Shown here: piece after piece, positions 1-10,685 of the stretch
How positions within the stretch are numbered: position 1 is the first letter of the stretch
Layout: each line of letters opens with the position of its first letter
Source of the DNA: DASQFQ01 sp963730115
GTDB lineage: Bacteria > Actinomycetota > Thermoleophilia > Solirubrobacterales > Solirubrobacteraceae
Assembly (NCBI GenBank): GCA_963730115.1
Contig: CAVSQM010000002.1
Span: forward strand, 84,845-148,844
DNA length: 64,000 bases
Reading direction: 5' to 3'
Position numbers and translations under genes: made by a program
The notes under the pieces: generated by a model
Database searches by the model: none
What the model was told of the DNA's origin: nothing
What the model saw: the letters and a program-made list of their open reading frames with translations, nothing else

Positions 1-849
1 GTGCTGATCCGGCACTACACGGACCCCGGCTGCCCGTTCGCGTTCTCCGCCGAGCGCCAGCGGCTGCGGCTGCTGTGGCTCTACGGCGCCCAGATCGAAT
101 GGGAGCTGCACATGGTCGTGCTGCGCGAGGAGCGGCCCGGAGACGAACTCCCGCCCGAGCGCGTCTCGGAGGGCCGCCGACAGCTCCAGCTCCGGTACGG
201 CATGCCGATCGACTGGCGGCCGGTCGAGCAGAGCGCGTCGCTGCCCGCGTGCCAGGCCATCGTCGCCACCCGGCTGCGCGCGCCGGACCGCGAGGCCGCG
301 CTGCTGCGGCGCCTGCGGGTGCTCGCCTTCTCCGGGCTCTCGATCGACGACCCCGAGGTGATCGAGCGCGCGTGCACCGAGGCGCTGATCGAGCCCGAGG
401 AGATCCGCGCGTGGGTCACCGATCCCGAGGTTGAGCCGACGCTGCGCGCCGACATGGACGCCTCGCGCAGCCCGTCGCCCGCCTCGCGCGCGCAGGACTA
501 CAAGCTCGGCGGCCCACCCGAGGAGCGCCGGTACACCTGCCCGTCGTACGAGCTCATCCGCGTCACCGACCCGCCGGCCGACTGGCCGACCGCGAACCGG
601 GTCGACCTCCCCGGCTACCGCCCCGTCGAGGCCTACGAGGCGGCGCTCGCCAACCTCGCGCCCGAGCTGACGCGCGAGCCGGATCCGGACTCGGTCGAGC
701 AGGTCCTGAGGTGGGCCGGGATGCCGATCGCGACGGCCGAGGTCGCCGCCGTCTGCGACCGCGAGATCGCCGACGTCCGCGTGGAGCTCGCGCGCGTCGC
801 GACGTTCCTGCCGGTCGGCGGCGACGGCTACTGGACCGCCGCGGTCTAG
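1..849 (+). CDS. DsbA/FrnE-like thioredoxin-fold protein (possibly 5'-partial)
   Basis: The N-terminus reads beta-strand then DPGCPFAFSAE, the active-site loop of the DsbA/FrnE/2-hydroxychromene-carboxylate isomerase group. Only the first cysteine of CxxC is present (C11, then P-F-A), so it is more likely a glutathione- or mycothiol-type isomerase/oxidoreductase than a classical dithiol oxidase. At 282 aa it is longer than usual, with a C-terminal extension after about residue 200. There is no signal peptide, so it should be cytosolic. The GTG at base 1 is a plausible start, but the gene touches the window edge and could begin earlier. It lies 50 bp upstream of a MauE-thioredoxin gene on the same strand, which supports a redox role. 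The exact substrate cannot be told. Confidence 0.7.
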   Translation: MLIRHYTDPGCPFAFSAERQRLRLLWLYGAQIEWELHMVVLREERPGDELPPERVSEGRRQLQLRYGMPIDWRPVEQSASLPACQAIVATRLRAPDREAALLRRLRVLAFSGLSIDDPEVIERACTEALIEPEEIRAWVTDPEVEPTLRADMDASRSPSPASRAQDYKLGGPPEERRYTCPSYELIRVTDPPADWPTANRVDLPGYRPVEAYEAALANLAPELTREPDPDSVEQVLRWAGMPIATAEVAAVCDREIADVRVELARVATFLPVGGDGYWTAAV

Positions 850-899
850 CGCGAGAACCGGGCGGATCGCTCAGGAGCGGCTGCTACCTTCGCCGCCGC

Positions 900-1757
900 A
901 TGCTCCCCGTGGTCCTCGCGCTGCTGCTCGGCGCCGTGCTCGCCGGCTCCGCACTGCTCAAGCTCGCCGACGGGCCGCGCACGCGCGCCGCGCTCGGCAC
1001 CTACGGGATCCACGGCGAAGCCGCTGCCCGCGCGGTCTGGGGCGGGTTGATCGTCGTCGAGCTCGTGCTCGCCGCCGGGGTGGTCGTCGGGGTCGAGGCG
1101 GCCGCCTGGGCGGGCGCCGCGCTGTTCGCCTGCTTCACCGTCGCGCAGGCCGCGGCGCTCGTCTCGGGGCGCGCGGGCGCGCCATGTGCGTGCTTCGGCG
1201 CGCGCGGGCGGATCGGCCGCGCCTCGCTGGGCCGCGCCGCCGCCCTCGCGGCGGCGTTCGCGGTGCTGCCGTTGCTCGACCGCGAGGAGCCGAGCACGGA
1301 GGGCTGGCTCGCCATCGGGCTCGTCGCCGCGCTGCTCGGCATCGCCGCGCTCGCCGTCGCGGTGCTGGCGCTCGCGCGCGAGCTGGGCGCGCTGCGCGCG
1401 GAGATCGACCCGCGCGGCGCGCTCGAGATCCCGGAGGAGGGCCCGGAGCTGGGCGGCCGCAGCGAGCTGATGGAGGTCGAGCCGGGGCGGCTCGGGCTCG
1501 CCGTGTTCACCTCCGAGGGGTGCGGCATGTGCCGCGCGCTCGAGCCGGCCATCGAGGCGCTCGGCCGCGACCCGCTCGTGCGGCTCAGGACGTTCGACGA
1601 GGTCCGCGACGCCCACGCCTGGGCCGCCGCCGGCATCCCCGGGTCGCCGTTCGCGGTCGCGCTCGACGAGCACGGAACGGTCCTCGCGAAGGGCACGTTC
1701 AACACGCCCGGCCAGCTCGAGTCGGTGCTCGCGACGGCGGAGCGGCGCCGCGCATGA
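900..1757 (+). CDS. MauE-type membrane protein fused to a thioredoxin-like domain
   Basis: A 285-aa protein with two parts. Residues 1-160 are a MauE/DoxX-like four-helix membrane domain carrying the C-x-C-F-G motif (C96, C98). Residues about 190-285 are a thioredoxin fold with CGMC (C208, C211) and a cis-proline segment (IPGSPF). In methylamine dehydrogenase systems MauE and the thioredoxin-like MauD are needed to form disulfides in the small subunit; here both functions are in one chain. The ATG at 900 is chosen because it begins directly with the first membrane helix. The stop overlaps the next start (ATGA), so it is translationally coupled to a Cys-rich exported protein, its probable client. 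Confidence 0.8.
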   Translation: MLPVVLALLLGAVLAGSALLKLADGPRTRAALGTYGIHGEAAARAVWGGLIVVELVLAAGVVVGVEAAAWAGAALFACFTVAQAAALVSGRAGAPCACFGARGRIGRASLGRAAALAAAFAVLPLLDREEPSTEGWLAIGLVAALLGIAALAVAVLALARELGALRAEIDPRGALEIPEEGPELGGRSELMEVEPGRLGLAVFTSEGCGMCRALEPAIEALGRDPLVRLRTFDEVRDAHAWAAAGIPGSPFAVALDEHGTVLAKGTFNTPGQLESVLATAERRRA

Positions 1758-2290
1758 GCGAGTCCCGGCGCGGCTTCCTCGCCAAGGTCAGCGGCACGCT
1801 GATGGCGGTCACGGGCGCCAAGACGGCGACCTCGCTGATCAAGCCCGGCGAGGCCGAGGCCTACCACTTCTGCGGCCACATCTACACGACCGACTCCTGC
1901 CCGCACCCGACCGGGCTGCCGCGCGTCGACTCCCGCGGCCGCCCGCTGCGCGCGAAGGACGGCCATCGCGTCGACGACCTCGGCCGCCTCATCGACCTCG
2001 CCGGCGACCCGGTCGACGAGGACGGCACCCGGCTGACCGACGCCGACGGCGTGCCGCTGCCCGCCGCGTCGCGGACGCCGGTCTGCCAGGCGGTCGAGGA
2101 GCAGTACGGCTTCAACACGAAGGTCGACGGCGCCTGGTACCGCTGCTGCGGCGGGCACGTGCGCAAGCTCGTCGACTGCTGCTCGCACTCGAAGAAGCGC
2201 ATCAACGGCGACAAGTCGCTGACCGGCTACTGCTACAAGGGCCGCCGCGTCTTCTGCGTCATGTACTTCCAGACGAAGGTCCCATGTTGA
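1754..2290 (+). CDS. Cys-rich twin-arginine-type exported protein, MauA-like
   Basis: 178 aa. The N-terminus has S-R-R-G-F-L followed by a moderately hydrophobic segment, like a Tat signal. The mature part holds ten cysteines (residues 40, 49, 111, 131, 132, 142, 143, 160, 168, 178), with CC pairs reminiscent of the methylamine dehydrogenase light chain (MauA). Only one tryptophan is present (W128), so a tryptophan tryptophylquinone cofactor, which needs two Trp, cannot form; this is not a working TTQ dehydrogenase. The ATG overlaps the MauE-thioredoxin stop, and a CcdA-like gene follows, so a disulfide-stabilised secreted protein matured by its neighbours is the best reading. Relation to MauA is tentative. 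Confidence 0.6.
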   Translation: MSESRRGFLAKVSGTLMAVTGAKTATSLIKPGEAEAYHFCGHIYTTDSCPHPTGLPRVDSRGRPLRAKDGHRVDDLGRLIDLAGDPVDEDGTRLTDADGVPLPAASRTPVCQAVEEQYGFNTKVDGAWYRCCGGHVRKLVDCCSHSKKRINGDKSLTGYCYKGRRVFCVMYFQTKVPC

Positions 2291-2321
2291 CCGACGCAGA
2301 GGGCCTCCGGGGGGCGGTGCC

Positions 2322-3831
2322 GTGGTGACGACGGTCTTGGCGGCGGCCGCCTTGGCGGCGGGCATCACCGGCGCGTGGTCGCCGTGCGGGTTCTCGATGG
2401 TCGAGACGCTCGCGCCCGCCGGCTACGCCGGGCGGCTGCGGACGACGCTGACCGCCTGCGCGACGTTCACCGTCGGCGCGCTGGTCGGCGGCGTGGTCAC
2501 GTTCGGCGGCCTCGCCCTGCTCGGGGAGCGGCTCGGCGCGGGCGGGACCGGCGCCGTGGCGGTGGCGGCCGTCGTCGCGGTGGCGGCGGCGATCGGCGAG
2601 GCGCGCGGCCTGCGGATCGTCCCCCAGGTGCGGCGGCAGGTGCCGGAGTCGTGGCGGCGCGTGCTGCCGGTGCCGCTGGCCGCGGGGCTCTACGGCGTGC
2701 TGCTCGGCCTCGGCTTCACGACGTTCATCCTCACCTTCGCGGTCTGGGCGCTCGCCGCGGTCAGCGTCGCGCTCGGGGATCCGGCGCTCGGCGCGGTCCT
2801 CGGCCTCGCGTTCGGCGCCGGCCGCGCGCTGCCGGTGATCGCGCTCGCCCCGGTGGCGGAGACGGACCGCGGCAACGCCGCGCACGCGGCCATGGCCGAG
2901 CGGCCGGCGATCCTCCGCGGCCTGCGCGTGGCCGACGCGGTCGCCCTCGCCGCCTGCGCGGTCGCGATGACCGCGGTGGCGCCGGCCCAGGCGGCCTCGG
3001 TCGCGGCATCCCAACGCCTCTGGCCCGGGTACCGAAGGCGCGTACTTCGCCTTCCAGCGGCCCGGACCCGCCGGCGCCGGCTACCTCCGCGGCCCGAACG
3101 GGACCGTCGGCCTCCCCGGCCGCGACCCCGCGGTCGGCGCCGGGCTGGTCGGCTGGCGCACGCCGGAGAGCCAGATCGTGCTCGCGCGGCCGGACTCGCT
3201 CGCGCCCGTCGCCGCCTACACCGCCCCCGGGGCGGGCCCGTTCGCGTTCAGCGACCAGTGGGTCGTGTGGCTCGTCGGGCAGGCCCAGCTCGTCGTCCAG
3301 CCGCGCAACGCCGGCGTCGCGCCGCGCACGGTCGCGGCCGCAGCGCCGGGCGAGCAACTCGGCCGGCCCTCGATCGTCGGCTCGGCGCTCGTCTTCCACC
3401 GCGCGAGCAGGGCCGGCTCGTCGATCCGGCTCTTCGACCTCGCGGTCAACCGCGAGAGCACGGTACGCAGCGAGCGGCGCGCGCTGCTCAGCAACCCGTC
3501 GTTCGACGGGCGCCGCATCGTCTACGTCCGCTCGACCTCCACGCTGCAGGAGCTCCGGCTGGGCCCGCTCGTCCGCCGCAGCGTCAGCCGCGACCAGGCG
3601 CTCTATCGCACCACCCCGACCGCCCGCCGCGACGCGACCCACGAGAAGGGCCGCCACCGCCACTCGGCGGGCTACAAGGGCGGCAAGCCGCCGCGGCTCG
3701 CGCCACGCCCGCCCGCGGGCGTCGTCGACACGTTGTGGACGACCGCCCTCGGGCCGACCGCCGCGTACGTGACGCGGCTCCGGAAGCGGAGCGGTGTCAC
3801 GAGCGCGACGGTGCTCAGCGTGCCGCGATAG
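2322..3831 (+). CDS. CcdA/DsbD-like membrane protein with exported C-terminal domain (frameshifted as read)
   Basis: The first 230 codons (GTG start, 2322 to about 3005) encode a six-helix CcdA-like protein with TM1 motif W-S-P-C-G-F (C22); no second cysteine is seen in the region matching TM4. The frame then loses sense, while the +1 frame opens at the same point and runs to 3831 with a coherent secreted-type domain (WVVWLVG, RIVYVRS repeats, beta-propeller-like). Total length is 3n+1, so one extra base near 3006-3010 (inside GGCATCCC) explains it. A repaired product would be about 502 aa. It could instead be two adjacent genes, but no start or RBS is visible for the second. Probably passes electrons to the MauE-thioredoxin protein. 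Confidence 0.6.
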
Positions 3832-3877
3832 CTCGGGCGTTCGCGGCAGCGCCGCCGCGGCGCCGTCGTCCTGCTTA

Positions 3878-3972
3878 GGGGTCGCCATTCGACCCCAGGG
3901 CAGGACAACCCCACCGATTCCGGCCGAACCCACCCCTACCCAGCCGGCAGTTGACCTCCGCCGAAACTGCCG
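3878..3972. terminator. Paired hairpins between convergent genes
   Basis: Two inverted repeats lie in the 147-bp gap between the CcdA-like gene (ending 3831) and the HAD gene (ending 3979): GGGGTCG/CGACCCC at 3878-3884 and 3890-3896 with a 5-nt loop, and CGGCAGTT/AACTGCCG at 3945-3952 and 3965-3972. No T-tract follows, which is common in GC-rich actinobacteria. Likely terminators for the two converging units; nothing else is seen in the gap. Confidence 0.5.
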
Positions 3973-3978
3973 CGGACG

Positions 3979-4665
3979 CTAGACCCAGTCCTCGAGCACC
4001 GGCACCACCGCGTCCGCGCCGTCCACCACCGCGTCCGCGTCCGCCAGCTCCTCGACGCTGAACGGGCCCGTCGCCACCGCGATCACGCGCAGCCCGTCGG
4101 CCCGCGCGCACGCGATGTCGCGCGGCGTGTCGCCGATCACCACGGCCCGCTCGCGCGGCCAGTCGCCCGCCCGCGCGCGGGCGATCGGGGGCAGCTCGTC
4201 GCGGTTCTCCGAGTCGGAGCCGAACGCGCCCTGGCCCTCGGGGAACCAGTCGCCGATCCCCGCCCGCGCGAGCTTGAGGCGCGCGATCCGCTCGAAGTTG
4301 CCGGTGACGAGGGAGAAGCGGAAGGCGTCGGGGCGCGAAGCCAGCCGGGGCAGGGCCTCGGCGATGCCCGGCGCGACGTGGGGCGAGAGGTCGGCGGGGG
4401 CGAGCTCGTCGTAGAGCGCGCACGCCGCGGTGATGACGTCGTCCGCGCGCTCGTCGATCGCGCCCGATTCGAGCCCGGCGGCCGCCAGGAGGTCGCGCGC
4501 GATCGCGGAGTCCGTGCGCCCCGCCGCCTCGACGCGGCGCCCGTCGAACGAGAGCGAGCCGTGCACCCGCACCAGCGCCTGCCGCATCGCGTCGGCGTGC
4601 TCGGTCGAGGCGCGCTGCAGCAGCGTCCCGTCGATGTCCCAGAGCAGCAGGAGCGGTCGGGTCAC
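3979..4665 (-). CDS. HAD-family phosphatase (phosphoglycolate phosphatase-like)
   Basis: 228 aa. HAD motif I is L-W-D-I-D-G-T-L near residues 7-14 (nucleophile Asp and acid Asp), motif II is S-L-V-T-G-N-F, and motif IV is VVIGDTPRDIACA. A four-helix cap lies between motifs I and II, as in phosphoglycolate phosphatase, beta-phosphoglucomutase and related enzymes, so it probably dephosphorylates a small metabolite in the cytosol. The GTG start at 4665 overlaps the stop of the M42 peptidase (GTGA), making it the last gene of the leftward unit with acnA. Substrate is not identifiable. Confidence 0.8.
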   Translation of the reverse strand: MTRPLLLLWDIDGTLLQRASTEHADAMRQALVRVHGSLSFDGRRVEAAGRTDSAIARDLLAAAGLESGAIDERADDVITAACALYDELAPADLSPHVAPGIAEALPRLASRPDAFRFSLVTGNFERIARLKLARAGIGDWFPEGQGAFGSDSENRDELPPIARARAGDWPRERAVVIGDTPRDIACARADGLRVIAVATGPFSVEELADADAVVDGADAVVPVLEDWV

Positions 4666-5713
4666 CGCTGGAACGACACGCCGGCCTCGAGCCGCCGAGC
4701 GAACGCCGAGAGCAGCCGCGCCGTGTTCTCCACGTCGTCCATCTGCACCATCTCGACCGGCGAGTGCATGTAGCGCAGCGGGATCGAGACGACCGCGGTC
4801 GGGATGCCCGCGCGCGCGGCGTGGATCGCGTCCGCGTCCGTCCCCGTCGAGCGCGCCGACGCCGTCACGGTGAAGGGGATCTCCTCGGCCTCCGCCGCCT
4901 CGTGCAGCAGCTCGAAGATCACCGGGTCGAGCGTCGACCCGCGCTGGATCACCGGGCCGCTCCCGAACCGGTGTCGCCCCAGCTCCTTCTCGTTCAGGTC
5001 CGGCTGATCCGTCGCGAAGGTCACGTCGACCACGATCACGAGGTCGGGCTCCAGCGAGAACGCGGTCGTCCGCGCCCCCGCGAAGGTGATCTCCTCCTGC
5101 GTCACCGCCAGCGCGCACACGTCGGCGGCCGCGTCGCCCGCCTTCGCCACCTGCCGCGCCGCCTCGTAGGCGACGTAGCACCCGAGCCGGTTGTCCAGCG
5201 ACCGCGAGACCAGCCGCCCGTTCGGATACTCGACCGGCTCACCGGCGACGACGGCGACGTCGCCGATGCGCACCACCGAGCGGGCGTCGTCGCCGTCCTT
5301 CGCCCCGATGTCGATGTGCAGGTGCTTGAGCTCGGGCGCCTTCTTGCGCTCCTCGCCGTCGAGCAGGTGGATCGGCCGCTTGCCGACCACGCCCGGGACG
5401 ACGCCGTCGCGCGTGATCACGTCGAGCCGCTGGCCGACGAGCACGACCGTGTCCCAGCCGCCGACCGCCGTGAACCACAGGTAGCCGTCGTCGTCGATGT
5501 GGTGGACGATCAGCCCGATCTCGTCGATGTGGCCGGCGATCGCCAGCACCGGCCCGTCGCCCGAGCCGCGCACCCGCGCGACGGTCGAGCCGACGCTGTC
5601 GGAGGCCACGTCCGCGAACGACGCGCACGCCTCGCGGAACACCGCCGCGGGCGCCTGCTCGTAGCCGGACGGGCCCGCCGCGGTCAGCAGGCGGTGGAGG
5701 ACGTCGGGGACGC

Positions 5714-5717
<4 letters not shown>
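4662..5717 (-). CDS. M42-family metal-dependent aminopeptidase / endoglucanase-like
   Basis: 351 aa of the M42 (FrvX/CelM, PepA-like) family, which forms dodecameric shells and trims peptides using two metal ions. Visible metal-site motifs are GHIDEIG (first His-Asp), S-L-D-N-R-L-G (bridging Asp), the catalytic T-Q-E-E-I, V-D-V-T-F for the next metal ligand, and a C-terminal YMHSPVE supplying the last His. Length matches the family (about 340-360). The GTG at 5717 overlaps the aconitase stop, so it is coupled to acnA. Cytosolic, no signal. Confidence 0.85.
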
Positions 5718-8554
<2,837 letters not shown>

Positions 8555-8578
8555 GCCTGCAGTGTCGCAGGCCAGGCC

Positions 8579-9058
8579 TCAGCGAGGCAGCTCCAGCGAC
8601 CCGCCGTCGAAGCGCACGCGGACCGGCTCCGAGCCGCCCGGCGCCACCCGCCAGGAGAGCGTGAGCGGCACGTCCTGCCCCGGCTTGATGGTGGCGATCT
8701 GGCCCAGCCGGCGGCGCTCGAACTTCGAGCCCTTCACGTTCATCGACCACGGGTAGAGGCCGTGCGAGAAGCCCTGCGAGAACAGTGCGGTGTGGCGCAC
8801 CGGCTTGCCGTCGGCGTCGAGGATCTGGACCCGATCGGTGTCGAGGTCGACCGCGCGCAGCGAGGCGTTGCGCAGCCGCCCTGTGAGGATGCGGTCGCGC
8901 GGCAGCTCGGGGACGAGGATCAGGCTCGGCTTCGCCTTCCACTCCAGCCGCGCGGTATCGGTGGCGGCCTGGGTGGCGCCCCCGTCGCGGTCGCCGAGCA
9001 GGAGCAGGGCGCCGACGCCGGCCGCGAGCACGAGGATCGCCGCCAGCCCCCACCTCAT
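8579..9058 (-). CDS. Membrane-anchored exported protein of unknown function
   Basis: 159 aa. An N-terminal hydrophobic stretch (residues 4-21, LAAILVLAAGVGALLLLG) is a signal anchor or signal peptide; the rest looks like a single beta-sandwich with short strands (ILTGRLRNAS, DRVQILDADG, VPLTLSWRV), of the kind found in small extracellular Ig-like domains. The family is not recognised. Its ATG overlaps the stop of the upstream beta-helix gene (ATGA), so the two are made together and may act together outside the cell. Confidence 0.65.
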   Translation of the reverse strand: MRWGLAAILVLAAGVGALLLLGDRDGGATQAATDTARLEWKAKPSLILVPELPRDRILTGRLRNASLRAVDLDTDRVQILDADGKPVRHTALFSQGFSHGLYPWSMNVKGSKFERRRLGQIATIKPGQDVPLTLSWRVAPGGSEPVRVRFDGGSLELPR

Positions 9059-10638
9059 TGCGGCGGCCTCGCCGGGGTGGTGAACCAGGTGCAGCCGGGC
9101 GGGTCGGGGTTGTCGCGCGGATCCCACGACGCGCACGGCGCCTCGAGGGCGAGCTTGGTCAGGTTGCCGGTCAGCAGGGAGCCCTGCGGACACTCCGGCA
9201 GCGAGGCGGGATCGCTCGTGATGCGCCCGCCCGGCGCCCGGTTGTCGGCCCAGCAGTTGCCGATGCCGTTCTCGTCCCAGAAGAAGTCGACGCCGTTGGG
9301 CCGGCGACGGCCGTCGTCGTAGCCCATCTGGTTCCTGAGGAACTTGTTGCCGTTGGAGGTGTCGAGCTGCTTGGCCGGGTCGTTCTCGCCGCGGACCGAG
9401 GCCGGCACCCAGAACAGGCGCACGCCCGAGCGCCAGTTGTCGTAGATGTTGTTGTTCGAGAGCACGTTGTCGTTGACCCCGTAGAGGATGAAGCCGGAGC
9501 CGACCGGGACCTGGAACTGCGGGCAGACGATCGTCTTGCGGCGCTTCTCGAACGGGGTGCTCTTGCAATAGGCGTCGCGGTCGTTGGTGAAGTAGTTCTC
9601 GTTGTTCGAGTAGACCGCGTTGGTGTCCCACTTCGAGCAGTCCTGCGGCATGCCCGGGTGGCCGGACGCGAACGAGTCGTCGGAGATGCCGGCGTTGTTG
9701 TGGTGGAACCTCGAGTTGCGGGTGAACGTGCCGTTGCCCGCCGTGCCCGAGTAGCCGAGCACGTTGTGGTGCGAGTTGACGTAGCGGATCTCGATCCCGT
9801 AGCGCTTGCAGTGGCCCTCGGGGCCGGAGCCGGGGTAGATGCCGGAGTCGCCGTTGCCGAACGCCTCGATGTGCTCGTAGAGCCCGTTGTCGGAGGCGAA
9901 GGTGAGCACGCCGTAGTTCTGCCCGTAGGGCGTGACGAGCTGGCGCAGCTTGAAGCCGTTGGTCTCGACCACGTCGACGTCGTTGAACGCTCCCTGCTCG
10001 ACCCACACGTTGCGGAGGTAGAAGCCGTCGGCGCGGTCGGCGCGGATGACGTCCTTCTTGAGCCGGTCGCCGACGATCTTCACGTGGCCGGGCCGGCGCC
10101 CGAGCCCCTCCATCAGGAGGTTGCACTTGCGGTCGCACTCCCTGTCGGGGTCGGAGAGCGAGTCGCCGATGATCGCGACCAGGTTGCGCGCGTTCGGGCA
10201 CTTGAACTGGTGCTCGAAGGTCGCCACCGGCGCGTCGCCGTCGTCGGGGACCTCGAACATCGACTTGCACTTCGCCTGGTCGACCGGGACCTTGCGGCTC
10301 GGCTCCTCGCGGTAGGTGCCGGGCAGGATCTGGATGCGGTCGTTGCTCCTGGCCTTGTCGACCGCCGCCTGGATGTGGCGGAAGCGGCACTTGTCGAGCT
10401 GCCGCATGCGCGTGCGCAGCTTGCGGGCCTGGGACTCGCCGCGGAAGATCGCCTTGATCCGCACCTCCGAGTTCGCCTTGCAGACGATCAGCGGCGTCTC
10501 GTTGTGGCCGCCGTACCTCGGCACCGATCCCTTGGCCGGATCGGGGAACTCGGTGGTGCGCTCCGGGTGGGCCGCCGCGTTGCTCGCGAACGCCGCGAAG
10601 GCGCCCAGCACGACCAGCAGCGTCCATACCCTCCTCAT
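9055..10638 (-). CDS. Secreted right-handed parallel beta-helix protein
   Basis: 527 aa after choosing the ATG at 10638, which starts a clear signal peptide (MRRVWTLLVVLGAFAAFA then SNAAA). The body has beta-helix spacing typical of pectate-lyase-like proteins: repeated N-rich turns such as HHNVLGYSG, FHHNNAGIS, VLSNNNIYDNW and NKFLRN. The start of the helix (FRHIQAAVDKA then IQILPGTY) is the usual beta-helix entry motif. About a dozen cysteines suggest disulfides. Probably a polysaccharide lyase or an adhesive surface protein; catalytic residues cannot be assigned. Divergent from the SURNod19-cupredoxin gene with only 47 bp between starts. Confidence 0.75.
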   Translation of the reverse strand: MRRVWTLLVVLGAFAAFASNAAAHPERTTEFPDPAKGSVPRYGGHNETPLIVCKANSEVRIKAIFRGESQARKLRTRMRQLDKCRFRHIQAAVDKARSNDRIQILPGTYREEPSRKVPVDQAKCKSMFEVPDDGDAPVATFEHQFKCPNARNLVAIIGDSLSDPDRECDRKCNLLMEGLGRRPGHVKIVGDRLKKDVIRADRADGFYLRNVWVEQGAFNDVDVVETNGFKLRQLVTPYGQNYGVLTFASDNGLYEHIEAFGNGDSGIYPGSGPEGHCKRYGIEIRYVNSHHNVLGYSGTAGNGTFTRNSRFHHNNAGISDDSFASGHPGMPQDCSKWDTNAVYSNNENYFTNDRDAYCKSTPFEKRRKTIVCPQFQVPVGSGFILYGVNDNVLSNNNIYDNWRSGVRLFWVPASVRGENDPAKQLDTSNGNKFLRNQMGYDDGRRRPNGVDFFWDENGIGNCWADNRAPGGRITSDPASLPECPQGSLLTGNLTKLALEAPCASWDPRDNPDPPGCTWFTTPARPPQ

Positions 10639-10685
10639 CCGAACGGCAACGTACACCACGCCGCACGCACTACAGTCTTCCGCCG

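Noticed and set aside
1754..2290. True methylamine dehydrogenase light chain
   Set aside because: Only one tryptophan is present, so TTQ cannot be formed, and no mauB is seen.
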